Shown here piece by piece: positions 51,759 through 60,303 of a stretch of 64,000 nt of DNA (within the stretch, counting starts at the first letter, position 1; the number at the start of each line of letters is the position of its first letter). The notes beneath the pieces were generated by a model. That model had not been told where the DNA came from and did not search any database. It saw only the letters and a list, made by a program, of their open reading frames with translations. The stretch spans positions 36,546-100,545 of the forward strand of contig JAJYXQ010000007.1 in assembly GCA_021796385.1 (NCBI GenBank), read 5' to 3'. Origin of the DNA: Thermoplasmata archaeon (GTDB lineage: Archaea; Thermoplasmatota; Thermoplasmata; Lutacidiplasmatales; UBA184). Made by a program: the position numbers and the translations under genes.

Positions 51759-51940
51759 TCAAGGTCGACACTGAGGCGTGTTGCCTGTGCGGGCTGTGTG
51801 TGGGCGTCTGCCCGCCGGATGCGTTGGACCTATCGTTGGAGAGGCTCAAGGTCCTGACCAACTGTACCGATTGTGGTTGGTGCGTGCCCTACTGCCCGGT
51901 CGGGGCGCTTTCCGGTGGGAAGCGGGTCCCACAGCGCTGA
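51755..51940 (+). CDS. 2x[4Fe-4S] ferredoxin
   Basis: The start at ATG 51755 overlaps the sufU stop and gives 61 residues. Two CxxCxxCxxxCP clusters are present: CLCGLCVGVCPPDAL and CTDCGWCVPYCPVGAL. This is a small low-potential electron carrier. Its coupling to sufU suggests that it supplies electrons for cluster assembly or is a prime client of it. Possible redox partner: the flavin reductase at 38260. Confidence 0.93.
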   Translation: MIKVDTEACCLCGLCVGVCPPDALDLSLERLKVLTNCTDCGWCVPYCPVGALSGGKRVPQR

Positions 51941-52167
51941 GCCCACCGGCCCGGGGGCAGCGGAAGAGTCCTACCAACGTAGATTCAGAAGGTAGGGAGG
52001 CAGGCGGTTCGACGAAGGGGTAGAGGACCGCGGGCGTGCTTGTCTTTTCTGCACACCCGCCGGGATCGTCTGAACGAACGGGGTGTAGCCTTTCGCCCTC
52101 TCACCGTTTCCTTCCTCTCGACTTTCCGGTCGCCGTCTCCTCCCCGAATATACAAATGCTGCGGTGG
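51941..52167. other. Intergenic region between convergent ferredoxin and trm1 genes
   Basis: I see no supported gene or strong hairpin in these 227 bases. The right end carries two A/T islands (GAATATACAAAT near 52146 and GGTTAATATAGG at 52166), the second of which encodes the end of trm1. A small RNA driven by the first island is possible but nothing supports it directly. Confidence 0.3.
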
Positions 52168-53289
52168 TTAATATAGGTGTCCATCAGCGGCGACTGACCC
52201 GGAACGGAACAATGACTCGAGGGCGCCCAGCGGTGCACTGGTCCTCCACCCCGAAGGTGCGGCGTGCGTCCTCTCGGCGAGATATCCCGCCCCCCGAAGA
52301 ACGGCGAAGATCGTATCGAGGGATGGTGGGGAGGCCAGATGCAACCGTTTTGAAAGGACGCCGGTCTCGTGGTAGAAAGGCCGTTCGATGGCCGATTCTG
52401 CCTGGATGAGGTCGAGGGTCTGGACGGCCTTCGGGCTCAGGCTCGTGGGGAGGGAACTGCGGACGTTCGCAACGAATCCCGGGTCCTGGATCGGTCCGAG
52501 CCAGAGCGGCCCGGCCGGGTGCAGCTGGTGCAATGGCGGCCCATCATACCCCGGATAGGGGACCATTCCAATGGGGTCCTCCGATCCGGGGCCTCTGGAG
52601 GGAGAGGTCACGCGGACATGGACCCTCACGAAATAGCCCGAGATGAACGAGAGCATGGGGTGGACCCTACGACCCTGTGCGCGTGCTTCGCGTGAGAGCG
52701 CGGCCAGGAGGACCCGGAGCGCACCTTCCCGGGCAAGGTACCCCCGGACCGGCCAAGCCCCATAGCGCGTTTCACATGTCCGGGTCTCCGGCCCCGCAAG
52801 GACAGCCATGTCGGTCGCGGTGACCGCCAGGATCCCCCCCTCCTCCGTCGTCTCGATCCCCGTGGACAGGTACGGTGCTGGGGTCCCGAAAGGATCGATA
52901 TCGACCCAATCGAATCGTTCCCCGGGGGGAATCCGGGCATCGTGTTCCCGGACCTCCATCCGGCCACTTCCCTCTCGTTGGGCGTTTTCTCGGGCTACCA
53001 GGCACGCGGCCGGTTGCGTATCCGTGGCAAGGAGGCGGTCGACGGCTTGGGTCTCGTACAGCAAACGGAGGCCGCGGACGCCCGTGGCGGCATGAGCGTC
53101 CCAGACGCTCAACCGCCTTCCTTGCTGGCGACCTTCTTCCTTGACCAAAGCGACCGTAAGGTCCCGCGAGAGTGCCATCGCAGGATTATAGAAGAGCACC
53201 TGTCGGCGTGCCGGTCCCTTCTGCCCGGGCTCGAATTCAGGGAGGAGCAGGGTAGTTCCCCCCTCGCGGGCCAAGGCGAGCCCGCTCAT
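52168..53289 (-). CDS. trm1: tRNA (guanine26-N2)-dimethyltransferase Trm1
   Basis: ATG 53289, overlapping the NMD3 stop (ATGA), gives 373 residues. The enzyme uses SAM to dimethylate G26 of tRNA. The N-terminal FYNPAMALSRDLTVALVKEE, the SAM-binding AATGVRGLRLLYE and the catalytic WVDIDPFGTPAPYL blocks are clear, followed by LAVTATDMAVLAG and the archaeal GYFVRVHVRV. The CxxC/CxxC zinc insert of some members is not obvious here. Last gene of the minus-strand information-processing operon. Confidence 0.95.
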   Translation of the reverse strand: MSGLALAREGGTTLLLPEFEPGQKGPARRQVLFYNPAMALSRDLTVALVKEEGRQQGRRLSVWDAHAATGVRGLRLLYETQAVDRLLATDTQPAACLVARENAQREGSGRMEVREHDARIPPGERFDWVDIDPFGTPAPYLSTGIETTEEGGILAVTATDMAVLAGPETRTCETRYGAWPVRGYLAREGALRVLLAALSREARAQGRRVHPMLSFISGYFVRVHVRVTSPSRGPGSEDPIGMVPYPGYDGPPLHQLHPAGPLWLGPIQDPGFVANVRSSLPTSLSPKAVQTLDLIQAESAIERPFYHETGVLSKRLHLASPPSLDTIFAVLRGAGYLAERTHAAPSGWRTSAPLGALESLFRSGSVAADGHLY

Positions 53290-54377
53290 TTCCGTGGAGA
53301 GAGCCGTGGGGTCCACCAGGCGTCGCCTCCGTCGCGCACGATTGGGACCTCGGTCGATCTGGTCGCCTCTTCGGAGAGGGGATTGACCAGCCGGAGCCGG
53401 TCTCCGGAGGCCGGATCGAGCACGTACCCTCGGTCGCCTGGGACGACCGTGGCCCATTGGAGGGCGGCCTGGCCGCCCACGATACGACCCGGGAAGCGTC
53501 GTCCCTCGATCTTCTTGGTGGCCGCCTCGCCCGACCCCACATCCGTCACCTGAAGTCGGTCCCCGGTCCGCCGACGGACCTGGACCAATCTCCCATCGAG
53601 GTCCAGGAAGTCGCCCGGAAGGATGGGGGGGAGCCGAAGAAGGACCGTGGTCCGGTAGACCTGCCGCCCATCCTTGACGCCCCAGAGCGAAGCGGACTCC
53701 TTCGTCTGCGCCCCTGTGAAGCTCCGCAGTTCCTTGGCGACGACCTTCGCCACGGACGTCTCGGTGAAATAGACATCGACGCCCTCCTTCAGGACCTCGT
53801 CCCAGGCAATGGCCTCAGACCAGGACTTCGACGAACGGGCGAGAAGCCGGTTCCAAAGCAGGATCACGGACTCGCGGAACTCGGCAAGGTCTCTTTCGGC
53901 GTCCACATCCTCGTCAGCCCGAAGTTGCAGCTTCGCGGTATAGAACTTCCCCCCCCGGCGGCTGCAGTGGGGGCAGACCTGATGCTGGACCTTCACTTCG
54001 GTCTGCAGGCGGACTTCCAGAGAGCTCCCTCCCAATTCCACCACGGCGAGGCCAGAATACTGGCGGAGCTTGGGATTCTGTCCCCCTTCTTCCCAGGTGA
54101 CCGACTTTAGCGTGAAAGGCGGATGCACCGTGAGGTGCCCTTCGAGGTCCTTTCCCTGGAGAAATCCCGGGGGGGGTCCCTTTTCCCAATGGCGGCCATA
54201 AAGTCGCGCACCACAAAAGGGACAGACGATCACGCGCAGTTGCGGGGGGAGGGTGATCGGGCGGACCTTGGCCGCGAGGCAATCGGCACAGAGCGCGTCG
54301 AAGAGTTTCACACCGGACTTGCCGCATACCACGCAGAAGGCCTCGTCGGTCAGAACTGGTCGAGCGTTGTTTCCCAT
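53286..54377 (-). CDS. nmd3: NMD3 homologue (large ribosomal subunit biogenesis)
   Basis: ATG 54377 gives 363 residues. The N-terminal zinc region has CVVCGKSGVKLFDALCADC, VIVCPFCGARL and a third pair QVCPHCSRRGGKFY, the NMD3 cysteine pattern. The WNRLLARSSKSWSEAIAWDEVLKEGVDVYFTETSVAK region is typical of the family. In eukaryotes NMD3 is the 60S export adaptor; archaea have no nucleus, so a role in subunit maturation is inferred. It lies 10 bases after the DUF424 gene and overlaps trm1. Confidence 0.9.
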   Translation of the reverse strand: MGNNARPVLTDEAFCVVCGKSGVKLFDALCADCLAAKVRPITLPPQLRVIVCPFCGARLYGRHWEKGPPPGFLQGKDLEGHLTVHPPFTLKSVTWEEGGQNPKLRQYSGLAVVELGGSSLEVRLQTEVKVQHQVCPHCSRRGGKFYTAKLQLRADEDVDAERDLAEFRESVILLWNRLLARSSKSWSEAIAWDEVLKEGVDVYFTETSVAKVVAKELRSFTGAQTKESASLWGVKDGRQVYRTTVLLRLPPILPGDFLDLDGRLVQVRRRTGDRLQVTDVGSGEAATKKIEGRRFPGRIVGGQAALQWATVVPGDRGYVLDPASGDRLRLVNPLSEEATRSTEVPIVRDGGDAWWTPRLSPRK

Positions 54378-54387
54378 GGTCGAACGC

Positions 54388-54699
54388 TCAGAATTGGACG
54401 ATCTCGGCATGCTCCACGCCATCCAGCAGGGTCGTCGCCCCCTCGGCAAGGAGCCCCGCCCTCCGGGCCACGCCGACCGTCCGGGACCCGAGCAGGTTCA
54501 CGATGGTGGAGGACCGGATAAGATCCACGAGCTCGTCCTCCTGGACCCGGGTCGAGCCGTAGAATCCGGGGCTCACGAGATACTCTCGTCGGCCCGTCTT
54601 CAGCTTGCGGCCAAGGAGCTCCTCGTCGCAAGCCGCCAGCACGACTTCGCCCTGAGTGCGATGCACCCGGATGACCACGGCTCCTTCCTGATCGGTCAC
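54388..54699 (-). CDS. DUF424 family protein
   Basis: This 103-residue archaeal protein has the DUF424 pattern: IRVHRTQGEVVLAACDEELLG, VSPGFYGS, and the end TTLLDGVEHAEIVQF. The function is not established; conservation next to translation and ribosome genes suggests a translation-related role. The start overlaps the MCM stop by four bases (ATGA at 54696-54699) and NMD3 follows after 10 bases. Confidence 0.88.
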   Translation of the reverse strand: MTDQEGAVVIRVHRTQGEVVLAACDEELLGRKLKTGRREYLVSPGFYGSTRVQEDELVDLIRSSTIVNLLGSRTVGVARRAGLLAEGATTLLDGVEHAEIVQF

Positions 54700-56825
54700 A
54701 TGAGCTTCCAGAAGCCGGAGCCGGTCTTGGGCTCGTAGACCTCATTCAAACGTTCCATCTCATGCATGAGCCGCAGGACCCGGTCCTTGGCGATCCCTCG
54801 CTTCTCCCCCTCCGCCACCAGTTCTTCGACCGTGAATCCGTTGGGGGACTGTTTCTGGAGTTCGGCCATCATTTCCCGGATCGTCAGTAGACTATTGCGA
54901 ATGCTGGTACTTATGCCTACCGTAATGTAATCGATATCGAGCGCGGAGCCCTCCGCTGAGAGGACGGTCTTGAGGAAGTGCTCCATGACGGCGATGGCCC
55001 GGTCCGCATCGCTCTTGGTGGCGACGGGGGACAAGCGGGCCCGGGCGGAGGCTTCCGTGAGCCGGATGAGCCCCTCGACTTGCCTCAGGGTGATGGGCAC
55101 GGGTTTGTGTTCCCCCTCCCCTTGCTTACGTAGGTCGACGAAGTAGTCGAGGATCGTCTTGTGGGCGACCGGGTCCATGACCGGAAAGACGTGGCGCTTC
55201 GCATAGGCCACGTACTTGCGCATGAAATCCGGGGTGAAGGTGCCGGGCTCGGCCACAGGGTGCAGGTCCTCGACGCCCAGTCGCTGGGCCACCTTGGCCT
55301 CGCGCTCCTCGGCACGCACATGCTGGGAGATGATCGCCCCGGCGAGCGCCCGATCCCGTTCCCGTTCGGGCTTGTCGAGCACCGCGAAGATCACATCGAA
55401 CCGGGAAAGGAGTGTGGGCGGGAGGTCGATCTCCTCGGCCGGGAGCTTGTCGGGGGTGAACCGACCGAGCTTCGGGTTGGCCGCAGCGAGCACCGGGCAC
55501 CGGGCCCGGAGCTGGGCCACGATCCCCGCCTTCGATATGGAAATGGTCTGGGACTCAAGCCCTTCGTGCAGCGCCGACCGGTCATTGTCCGTCATCTTGT
55601 CGAACTCATCGATGACGAGCTCCCCTTGGTCGGCGAGGACCATGGCGCCGGCCTCGAGCGTCCAACGCCCGCCGCCGAAGTCATCCTTGACGGCGGCGGC
55701 CGTGAGCCCCGCGGCCGTGGTGCCCTTCCCGCTCGTGTAGATCCCTCGGGGGGCGATCTTCTCCGCCACGTACCGAAGCAACTGGCTCTTCGCCGTCCCG
55801 GGGTCTCCCACGAGGAGGACGTGGATGTCCCCCCGGATCTTCACGCCATCGGGCTGGACCTTGGCGACCCCGCCGAAGAGCTGGAGGGAGATGGCCTCCT
55901 TCTCGACCCGCATCCCCTGGATCGAGGGGGCCATGGAACCGACAAACCGCTCGAAGACCCCCTCCTGCCCTCGGAGCGCCTCGATCTGACGGGTCTCCTC
56001 CTCGGAGATCTCGATCTCCTGATACTCCTTGTCCTCTCGGCGGAGATGGTTCGCCATCAGCACGATGTCGAACACGGTGTGCTTGCTGGTCATGCCCTTC
56101 GTATTGATCCGGGGTATGCTGCGGAGCACCCCGATCACCACGACCCGGTTGCCGGGGATCACGGTCCCGACGAGATCGTCCACCAGTAGAAGGGTAAGGC
56201 CCTCGGGATGCGAGCCTCCCCGCAAGCTCTCCGGATTCTCTTGCACCTCGAGCTTCTGGGAGTTGACGTAGGTGGAGGCTTCGGCGAGGAGGTTGAACCG
56301 TGTCTTTCCGACCGGTTTGTTGCAGCTGCTGCAGACCGTAGCTTCCTTGAGGGACTGCGAAACGTCGTCCTGCTCGATGGTGGTCCTTCCCTTGCAGGCC
56401 ACGCACTCGTACACGGCGAACTTGATCTGGGGCCGGACCTCCGTCATCCGGCGCACGATCCCCTCGATCGTGAGCAGGTGGCCCAAGTGGACCTCCCGGA
56501 GGAGATGGATCGGGATGCGCTGGCTGGCGGGAAGGTCATGGAATCGTAACTTGAGGCGAAGGGGGACGCCGGGGATCGGGGAGGGAAGGTCGGCGAGGGC
56601 GTTCTCGCCCCGCTGTATCGTCTCTTCCGGATATTGCAGGAGATGATCGGCAAGTTGCGAATCGAGAGCATCGAGTTCCGGGAAGGCCATCTCGAGCGAA
56701 TGCACCTCGGGGTACTTCGGGGCGAGGGCTTGGATCCGTCGGCGCACCTCGGGGGTCTCGAAGACGCGGCTCCACCGCCCTTCGAGCTCAGTCGATGAAA
56801 GATGGATGGTTTCCGGGGCGGCCAT
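54696..56825 (-). CDS. mcm: Replicative helicase MCM
   Basis: ATG 56825 gives 709 residues. The N-terminal domain includes a zinc motif CVACKGRTT ... CSSCNKP. The AAA+ core has Walker A GDPGTAKSQLL, Walker B GELVIDEFDKM, sensor 1 AAANPK and the arginine finger LLSRFDVIF. A C-terminal winged helix follows (NGFTVEELVAEGEKRGIAKDRVLRLMHEME). No intein is visible. The hexamer unwinds DNA at replication forks. The start is 16 bases after the AspRS stop and the stop overlaps DUF424. Confidence 0.97.
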   Translation of the reverse strand: MAAPETIHLSSTELEGRWSRVFETPEVRRRIQALAPKYPEVHSLEMAFPELDALDSQLADHLLQYPEETIQRGENALADLPSPIPGVPLRLKLRFHDLPASQRIPIHLLREVHLGHLLTIEGIVRRMTEVRPQIKFAVYECVACKGRTTIEQDDVSQSLKEATVCSSCNKPVGKTRFNLLAEASTYVNSQKLEVQENPESLRGGSHPEGLTLLLVDDLVGTVIPGNRVVVIGVLRSIPRINTKGMTSKHTVFDIVLMANHLRREDKEYQEIEISEEETRQIEALRGQEGVFERFVGSMAPSIQGMRVEKEAISLQLFGGVAKVQPDGVKIRGDIHVLLVGDPGTAKSQLLRYVAEKIAPRGIYTSGKGTTAAGLTAAAVKDDFGGGRWTLEAGAMVLADQGELVIDEFDKMTDNDRSALHEGLESQTISISKAGIVAQLRARCPVLAAANPKLGRFTPDKLPAEEIDLPPTLLSRFDVIFAVLDKPERERDRALAGAIISQHVRAEEREAKVAQRLGVEDLHPVAEPGTFTPDFMRKYVAYAKRHVFPVMDPVAHKTILDYFVDLRKQGEGEHKPVPITLRQVEGLIRLTEASARARLSPVATKSDADRAIAVMEHFLKTVLSAEGSALDIDYITVGISTSIRNSLLTIREMMAELQKQSPNGFTVEELVAEGEKRGIAKDRVLRLMHEMERLNEVYEPKTGSGFWKLM

Positions 56826-56841
56826 GGGACAAAGGCCCTTC

Positions 56842-58161
56842 TCAGGGGTCCAACCGGAAGCGGTCGCGGGGGAAAAGCCTTGCCTCCCGGACATTCGCCA
56901 CCCCGGCAATCTTGGCCGTCAGCCGGTCCAGTCCCAGGGCGAAGCCACCATGGGGGGGCATCCCGAAGCGGAAGGGTTCCAGATACCCTGCAAAGTTCTC
57001 GGGGTCAAGGCCGGCATCTCGGATCTGCGATCGGAGCTTCTCGATACGGTGCTCGCGCTGGCCGCCCGAGATGATCTCGAGGCCCCCGAAGTCGAGGTCG
57101 AAGTAGTTCGTCCGCTCCGGGTGTCCGTCCTGGCGCATGGCGTAGAAGGTGCTGCGCTTGAGCTCGGAGGGGTACTCCGTGATGAAGTACATCTCCGCAT
57201 CCTCTTCTTTGCACAGGATCTCGCCAAGGGCCTTCTCATCCTCCGAGCCCAGGTCCTCGTCCCCCGGACCCAGACCCAGTTTCCGTCGTGCCTCAGGGAA
57301 GGGGATCCGGGGAAAAGGTCGGCGAGGGGCTGGGATCCGACCGGCGAGCGGGTGCCCTGTCCGCTCGAGCTCGCTCCGGGTCCGGCTGAGGGTGCGGGAC
57401 AATAATTCTTCGATGGTGCGCCAGAGGTCCTCGGGTCCATCGATGTAGGCCATTTCAGCGTCCACGCTCGTGAACTCCGTGAGGTGGCGTAGGGTGTCTG
57501 AAGGTTCAGCGCGGAAAGCAGGGGCGATCTCGAAGACCCGCTCGAGGTCGGTCGCCATGAGCATCTGTTTGTAGAGCTGGGGGCTCTGTGCTAGATACGC
57601 CTTGCCTCCGAAGTAATCCACGGAGAATAGGGTGGCCCCTCCCTCGGCTCCCTGCCGTAGGATCTTGGGGGTCTCCACCTCCACGAACCCCAGTTCGCGG
57701 AAGGAAGCCCGCAGAGCTTCTTCAAGGACGGCGCGGAATACGAACAGGTCCTGGTTCTCGCGCTTCCTCAGGTCGAGGAACCGGTGATTGAAGCGGGTGT
57801 CGAGGTCGGCGCCCACCTTGTCCACCACCCCGAGCGGGAGTGGGGTCTCGGCGGGGGAAAGGACTTCCACCCTTTCGGCGAGGACTTCGGAGCCGAGTTT
57901 GGTCCGTGGGTTCTCCACGTTGGTTCCCTCGACGGAGATGACGGATTCCCGGGTCGCACGGCCCAGGGTCTCGAAGGTCTCCTCTGGGGACTCCCCCTTC
58001 TTCAGCGTGACCTGGAAGAGTCCCCCCCGGTCCCGGACCACGGCGAAACCGAGGCTGCCGTGGGCCCGGTACTCCTGAAGGTGACCGGCTACCCGCACCT
58101 TCTGTGCCCGCCGGGACGGAAGGTCCGATGAAAGTACACGTTCAAGGGGCAGGGGTCCCAC
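56842..58161 (-). CDS. aspS: Aspartyl-tRNA synthetase, archaeal type, probably nondiscriminating
   Basis: This 439-residue class II synthetase has an N-terminal OB-fold, motif 1-like [21 protein letters not shown], motif 2 [23 protein letters not shown] and motif 3 [15 protein letters not shown]. The codon at 58161 is GTG. In the anticodon-binding domain the residue after VRVAG is His27, and Pro85 lies in [10 protein letters not shown]. Archaeal AspRSs that also charge tRNA-Asn carry His and Pro at these places, while specific ones have Trp and Lys. This implies Asp-tRNA-Asn formation followed by transamidation. It overlaps pyrG by 20 bases. Confidence 0.94.
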   Translation of the reverse strand: MGPLPLERVLSSDLPSRRAQKVRVAGHLQEYRAHGSLGFAVVRDRGGLFQVTLKKGESPEETFETLGRATRESVISVEGTNVENPRTKLGSEVLAERVEVLSPAETPLPLGVVDKVGADLDTRFNHRFLDLRKRENQDLFVFRAVLEEALRASFRELGFVEVETPKILRQGAEGGATLFSVDYFGGKAYLAQSPQLYKQMLMATDLERVFEIAPAFRAEPSDTLRHLTEFTSVDAEMAYIDGPEDLWRTIEELLSRTLSRTRSELERTGHPLAGRIPAPRRPFPRIPFPEARRKLGLGPGDEDLGSEDEKALGEILCKEEDAEMYFITEYPSELKRSTFYAMRQDGHPERTNYFDLDFGGLEIISGGQREHRIEKLRSQIRDAGLDPENFAGYLEPFRFGMPPHGGFALGLDRLTAKIAGVANVREARLFPRDRFRLDP

Positions 58162-59761
58162 CTCCCCGCCGTTCCATGGCGGCCTTCACGAGGCCCACGT
58201 AGAGAGGATGGGGCGCTTCGGGGCGGGAGAGGAACTCGGGGTGGTACTGGACCCCGATGAAGAACGGGTGGGTCGGCATCTCGAATGCTTCGACCCTTCC
58301 GTCCGGGGCTACACCGCTCACATGGAGCCCCTTCTCTTCGAACTTGGGGAGGTACTCCCGGTTGATCTCGTAGCGGTGACGGTGCCGTTCGCGTATGTCC
58401 TTTCTACCGTAGATCCGGCTCACGAGGGTGCCTTCCGTGAGGACGACCTTCTCGGAGCCCAGATGTTGCGTCCCGCCCAGGTCCTTGACCCGACCCTGTT
58501 CCCGGAGCAGGTCCACCACGGGGTTCTTTGTCCCGGGGTCGAACTCCGTCGAGTTCGCGTCCGCGAGCCCGAGGACGTTTCGCGCGAACTCAACGGCGGC
58601 CAGCTGGAAGCCGAGGCACACACCGAGGAGCGGGGTCCCTGACTCCCGGGCCTTGCGGATCGCCAACATCTTGCCGTCGATACCGCGCCGTCCGTAGCCA
58701 CCGGGAATGAGGATGGCATCCACACGATCCAGCTGATCGGCGAGCGGGGTAGACTTCACCAGGTCCTCCGCGTCGAACCAGACGACCTTCACGTTCACCC
58801 CGAGGTGTCCCTGGGTGTGGTGGAACGCCTCGGAGTGGGAAAGATAGGAGTCCTTGAGCTCGGCGTACTTGCCCACGACGCCGATGCGGACCTCTCCGGA
58901 AGCTTGGTGGTAGCGCTCGGTGAACGCCTTCCAGTTGGTAAGGTCGGCCGGACGCGGGGGGAGATTGAGGATTTGCATGAGGCGATCCCCGACCCCCTCG
59001 TTCTCGAGGTGGACGGGTAGGTCGTAGATGCACGCCATGTCGGGCACCGAGATGACGTTCTCCTGGCGTATGCCGCAGAAGAGGGAGATCTTCTGCTTGA
59101 TCTCAGTCGAGATGGGCAGGGTGGACCGGGCGACGATCATGTCCGGGTCGATACCGAGGGATCGAAGTTCCCGGACCGAGTGTTGTGTGGGTTTGGTCTT
59201 AGCCTCGCCTACGGCACCTACGACCGGGACGAGCGTGGTGTGGACGAAGGCCATGTCCTCCCGTTTTCCGACCTCCTGCCGCAGCTCCCGGAGCGCCTCG
59301 AGGAAGGGCATCGACTCGATGTCCCCGACGGTGCCGCCGACCTCGATCACCGTGACCTCGGCCCCGGAGGTCTCTCCGACCTCCCGGATCATGCGTTTGA
59401 CCTCACCGGTGATGTGGGGGATGATCTGCACGGTGTTGCCGAGATAGTCTCCGCGCCGCTCTTTTTCGATGACGGAGCGGTAGACCTTGCCGGTCGTGAT
59501 GTTGTGGTTCCCCGCAAGGCTCTCCCCAAGGAACCGCTCATAGTTCCCGAGGTCGAGGTCGACCTCGGTGCCGTCGTCGAGCACGAAGACCTCTCCATGC
59601 TGGTAGGGGTTCATGGTCCCCGCGTCCACGTTGAGGTACGGGTCGATCTTGAGGGGGGTCACGGCCACGCCTCGGGCCTTGAAGATGCGGGCAATGGAGC
59701 TCGCCGTGATACCCTTTCCTAGGCCCGAAATGACCCCTCCGGTGACGGCGACGTACTTCAT
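58142..59761 (-). CDS. pyrG: CTP synthase
   Basis: ATG 59761 gives 539 residues. The N-terminal synthetase domain begins [19 protein letters not shown] and contains [23 protein letters not shown]. The C-terminal glutamine amidotransferase has the nucleophile loop [15 protein letters not shown] and the histidine/glutamate pair [12 protein letters not shown]. It converts UTP to CTP with glutamine. The start overlaps the upstream small gene by ATGA and the end overlaps aspS by 20 bases. Confidence 0.97.
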   Translation of the reverse strand: MKYVAVTGGVISGLGKGITASSIARIFKARGVAVTPLKIDPYLNVDAGTMNPYQHGEVFVLDDGTEVDLDLGNYERFLGESLAGNHNITTGKVYRSVIEKERRGDYLGNTVQIIPHITGEVKRMIREVGETSGAEVTVIEVGGTVGDIESMPFLEALRELRQEVGKREDMAFVHTTLVPVVGAVGEAKTKPTQHSVRELRSLGIDPDMIVARSTLPISTEIKQKISLFCGIRQENVISVPDMACIYDLPVHLENEGVGDRLMQILNLPPRPADLTNWKAFTERYHQASGEVRIGVVGKYAELKDSYLSHSEAFHHTQGHLGVNVKVVWFDAEDLVKSTPLADQLDRVDAILIPGGYGRRGIDGKMLAIRKARESGTPLLGVCLGFQLAAVEFARNVLGLADANSTEFDPGTKNPVVDLLREQGRVKDLGGTQHLGSEKVVLTEGTLVSRIYGRKDIRERHRHRYEINREYLPKFEEKGLHVSGVAPDGRVEAFEMPTHPFFIGVQYHPEFLSRPEAPHPLYVGLVKAAMERRGGGTPAP

Positions 59762-60117
59762 GCGTAGTGCGAGAAGGCGGCGCTCTCTCGCTTGCGGGAC
59801 TGGGCCTTCTTCGCTTCGTCCGAGTCTTCCTTCTGTTCCTGGGAGCACTCCTGCTCTGTCACCCAGACGGTGCGCACCTGCTCCGGGTGCTCCCGAGCGA
59901 AGAACGTGCCGGCCTTGAAGGCCGAGATGAGGAGGTCGGCCATCGTGTCCTCATCCTGCTTTTCGAGGCGGCCCACACTGCGCCAGAAGGTGTCGGGGGA
60001 GCGTCCCGCCTCCTCAAGGTAGAGGGTAATCACATCGTAGACATCGGTATCTTCCGGCGAGAACTTGACGTGTACATGCTTGGGTTCCGCTTTGTGTTCC
60101 CCAGACCCGGCCACCAT
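59758..60117 (-). CDS. Small charged protein heading the pyrG operon
   Basis: ATG 60117 is preferred (119 residues) because GATAAAG on the other strand (CTTTATC, about 60143-60149) lies 29 bases upstream; the frame is open to 60138. Sequence blocks [20 protein letters not shown] and [19 protein letters not shown] suggest an alpha/beta core, followed by a highly charged tail. I do not recognise the family. The stop overlaps the pyrG start (ATGA), so translation is coupled with CTP synthase. Confidence 0.72.
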   Translation of the reverse strand: MVAGSGEHKAEPKHVHVKFSPEDTDVYDVITLYLEEAGRSPDTFWRSVGRLEKQDEDTMADLLISAFKAGTFFAREHPEQVRTVWVTEQECSQEQKEDSDEAKKAQSRKRESAAFSHYA

Positions 60118-60138
60118 GGCGCGGGGTAGCGCCCGCAC

Positions 60139-60303
60139 TGAAGATAAAGTTGTCCCGTCTCAGTAGCCGTTCGAGAGCGAAGGTGCCGTCCGAGATCCAG
60201 CAATCGCTCTGTCAACAACATCCCTGACCCTCCCTTCGTTATCGCGGGTGGGGCCAAGCCACCCCGTCTAGGTGCCTTTCGACCTTTGCGTCTACTTCAG
60301 TGC
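60139..60303. other. Intergenic region with promoter of the pyrG operon and a possible hairpin
   Basis: GATAAAG at 60143-60149 is the minus-strand TATA element for the pyrG operon. A short GC hairpin (GGGTGG at 60246-60251 with CCACCC at 60259-60264) lies about 40 bases downstream of the giant secreted protein's stop and may mark its 3' end. No gene is seen. Confidence 0.35.

Noticed and set aside
51941..52167. Possible small RNA gene between ferredoxin and trm1
   Set aside because: Only an A/T island supports it; there is no conserved fold, C/D box pair or terminator that I can see.
53290..53457. Longer start for Trm1
   Set aside because: The extension is basic low-complexity sequence overlapping NMD3; the ATGA start at 53289 is followed directly by conserved sequence.
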